In this document: positions 63,518-64,000 of the stretch, in pieces
Numbering within the stretch: the first letter of the stretch is position 1
Layout: every line of letters begins with the position of its first letter
Assembly (NCBI RefSeq): GCF_030409605.1
Contig: NZ_JAUFQG010000004.1
Coordinates: 1,552,501 to 1,616,500 of the forward strand
Direction: 5' to 3'
DNA length: 64,000 nucleotides
Origin: Simiduia curdlanivorans
GTDB lineage: Bacteria; Pseudomonadota; Gammaproteobacteria; Pseudomonadales; Cellvibrionaceae
Notes under the pieces: model-generated
What the model saw: the letters and a program-made list of their open reading frames with translations, nothing else
Database searches by the model: none
Told to the model about the DNA's origin: nothing
Translations under genes and position numbers: made by a program

Positions 63518-64000
63518 TAGGCGTATTCGCCGCCTCGTTTAAGCGCGCGTTGGTAGGCTGGGCGTTGGTGGCAGCGCTCGACAAAGGCGCGAATGGCCGG
63601 AAAGCGTTCATCGATTAAACCCGAGGCAACACCGGCTTCCAAGGCAAAGCTCATTTGAACATCGGCGCCGGAAATGCGCTCATCATTGAACCATTGGCGC
63701 TGGTGCAAGTGGCTTTCAATAAAGGCTAAGTTTCGGCTGATGTTCGGCTGGACAAACTGAGCTAACACTTTTGAGCAAATAGAGCGCGCTATGGGTTTCG
63801 CAAAAAAGGGCATGGGCGCTTTACTGACGCCAGCCATCACTAAGCGCATCACCAAGGGCGGCATGACCGAACCCTCGCTGTAGTGCAGCCAGAAAACATA
63901 ATCCCAGTATTCAGCTTGGTCACGGTGCCTTTGCCATTGGCTGTCGCCATAGACTTGAATCAAGTATTCGATAATAGCGCCGCTCTCCGCCATAACCATC
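63511..64000 (-). CDS. Glutathione S-transferase family protein, 5' end outside window
   Basis: The last 162 residues of a GST. AESGAIIEYLIQVYG is the end of the thioredoxin-like domain (the ES pair binds the glutathione gamma-glutamyl group), followed by the helical C-terminal domain with ISGADVQMSFALEAG (N-capping box). The N-terminal glutathione site is outside the window. It is cytosolic and detoxification-related. Confidence 0.88.
   Translation of the reverse strand, partial: MVMAESGAIIEYLIQVYGDSQWQRHRDQAEYWDYVFWLHYSEGSVMPPLVMRLVMAGVSKAPMPFFAKPIARSICSKVLAQFVQPNISRNLAFIESHLHQRQWFNDERISGADVQMSFALEAGVASGLIDERFPAIRAFVERCHQRPAYQRALKRGGEYAYA

Overview
The window is a chromosomal segment of a Gram-negative gammaproteobacterium. 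The rRNA sequence, a HolD-like gene next to rimI, the SelO, SthA and LeuA proteins, TonB-type and rhombosortase proteins, an outer-membrane MipA-like barrel and a large secreted polysaccharide-degrading amylase all fit a heterotrophic, probably marine bacterium resembling the Cellvibrionaceae (Simiduia/Saccharophagus/Teredinibacter type). The family name is an inference from gene content; no 16S rRNA lies in the window. Coding density is high, and I see no prophage, insertion sequence, CRISPR array or tRNA gene.

Layout. 1-2870: 3' part of a 23S rRNA gene, the 5S rRNA gene and a terminator. 2871-3660: an intergenic stretch with an inverted 5S-like copy, two hairpin modules and a 7-bp tandem repeat. 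3.7-9.5 kb: glutathione peroxidase with an OhrR-type regulator, leuA, a holD-like gene with rimI, and a RegB/RegA-type redox two-component system on the minus strand. 9.7-11.0 kb: a MATE exporter. 11.1-16.8 kb: a minus-strand operon for acyl-CoA-type catabolism (two SDRs, a quinone oxidoreductase, an APH-like kinase, an acyl-CoA dehydrogenase, a histidine phosphatase). 17.1-20.1 kb: yiaVW-type transporter genes and prfC. 20.2-23.1 kb: a minus-strand group of glutamine amidotransferase, amidoligase, Dps and BON protein. 23.9-27.3 kb: two tandem acyltransferases, a TauE-type permease, a small membrane protein and an AI-2E family permease.

27.3-32.3 kb: a small secreted protein, a transhydrogenase overlapping an HDOD gene, selO, and one unrecognised gene. 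32.3-41.8 kb: a chalcone-isomerase-like/TonB fusion, stress and signalling proteins, an RND efflux pair, and a PilZ protein overlapping a secreted protein gene. 41.8-45.3 kb: a glutarate (lysine) catabolism locus, gcdG-gcdH with divergent LysR gcdR. 45.3-50.7 kb: a histone H1-like Lys/Ala protein behind an A-tract-rich region, dinB with a LexA box, a heme N-demethylase-like protein, HopJ and an orphan ExbD. 50.7-64 kb: a methyltransferase, a sugar porter, the modular amylase, a rhombotarget lipoprotein with its rhombosortase, a MipA-type barrel, a hybrid histidine kinase, a cysteine-synthase-like PLP enzyme and a truncated GST.

Themes. Redox and oxidative stress recur (GPx/OhrR, RegBA, Dps, SthA, SelO, GST), alongside envelope transport and starch use. 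The least understood units are the amidoligase/amidotransferase pair, the rhombosortase pair, the chalcone-isomerase/TonB fusion, the orphan ExbD and the repeat-rich DNA behind the rRNA operon. Where an upstream in-frame codon exists, starts were chosen by ribosome-binding-site spacing and family length.
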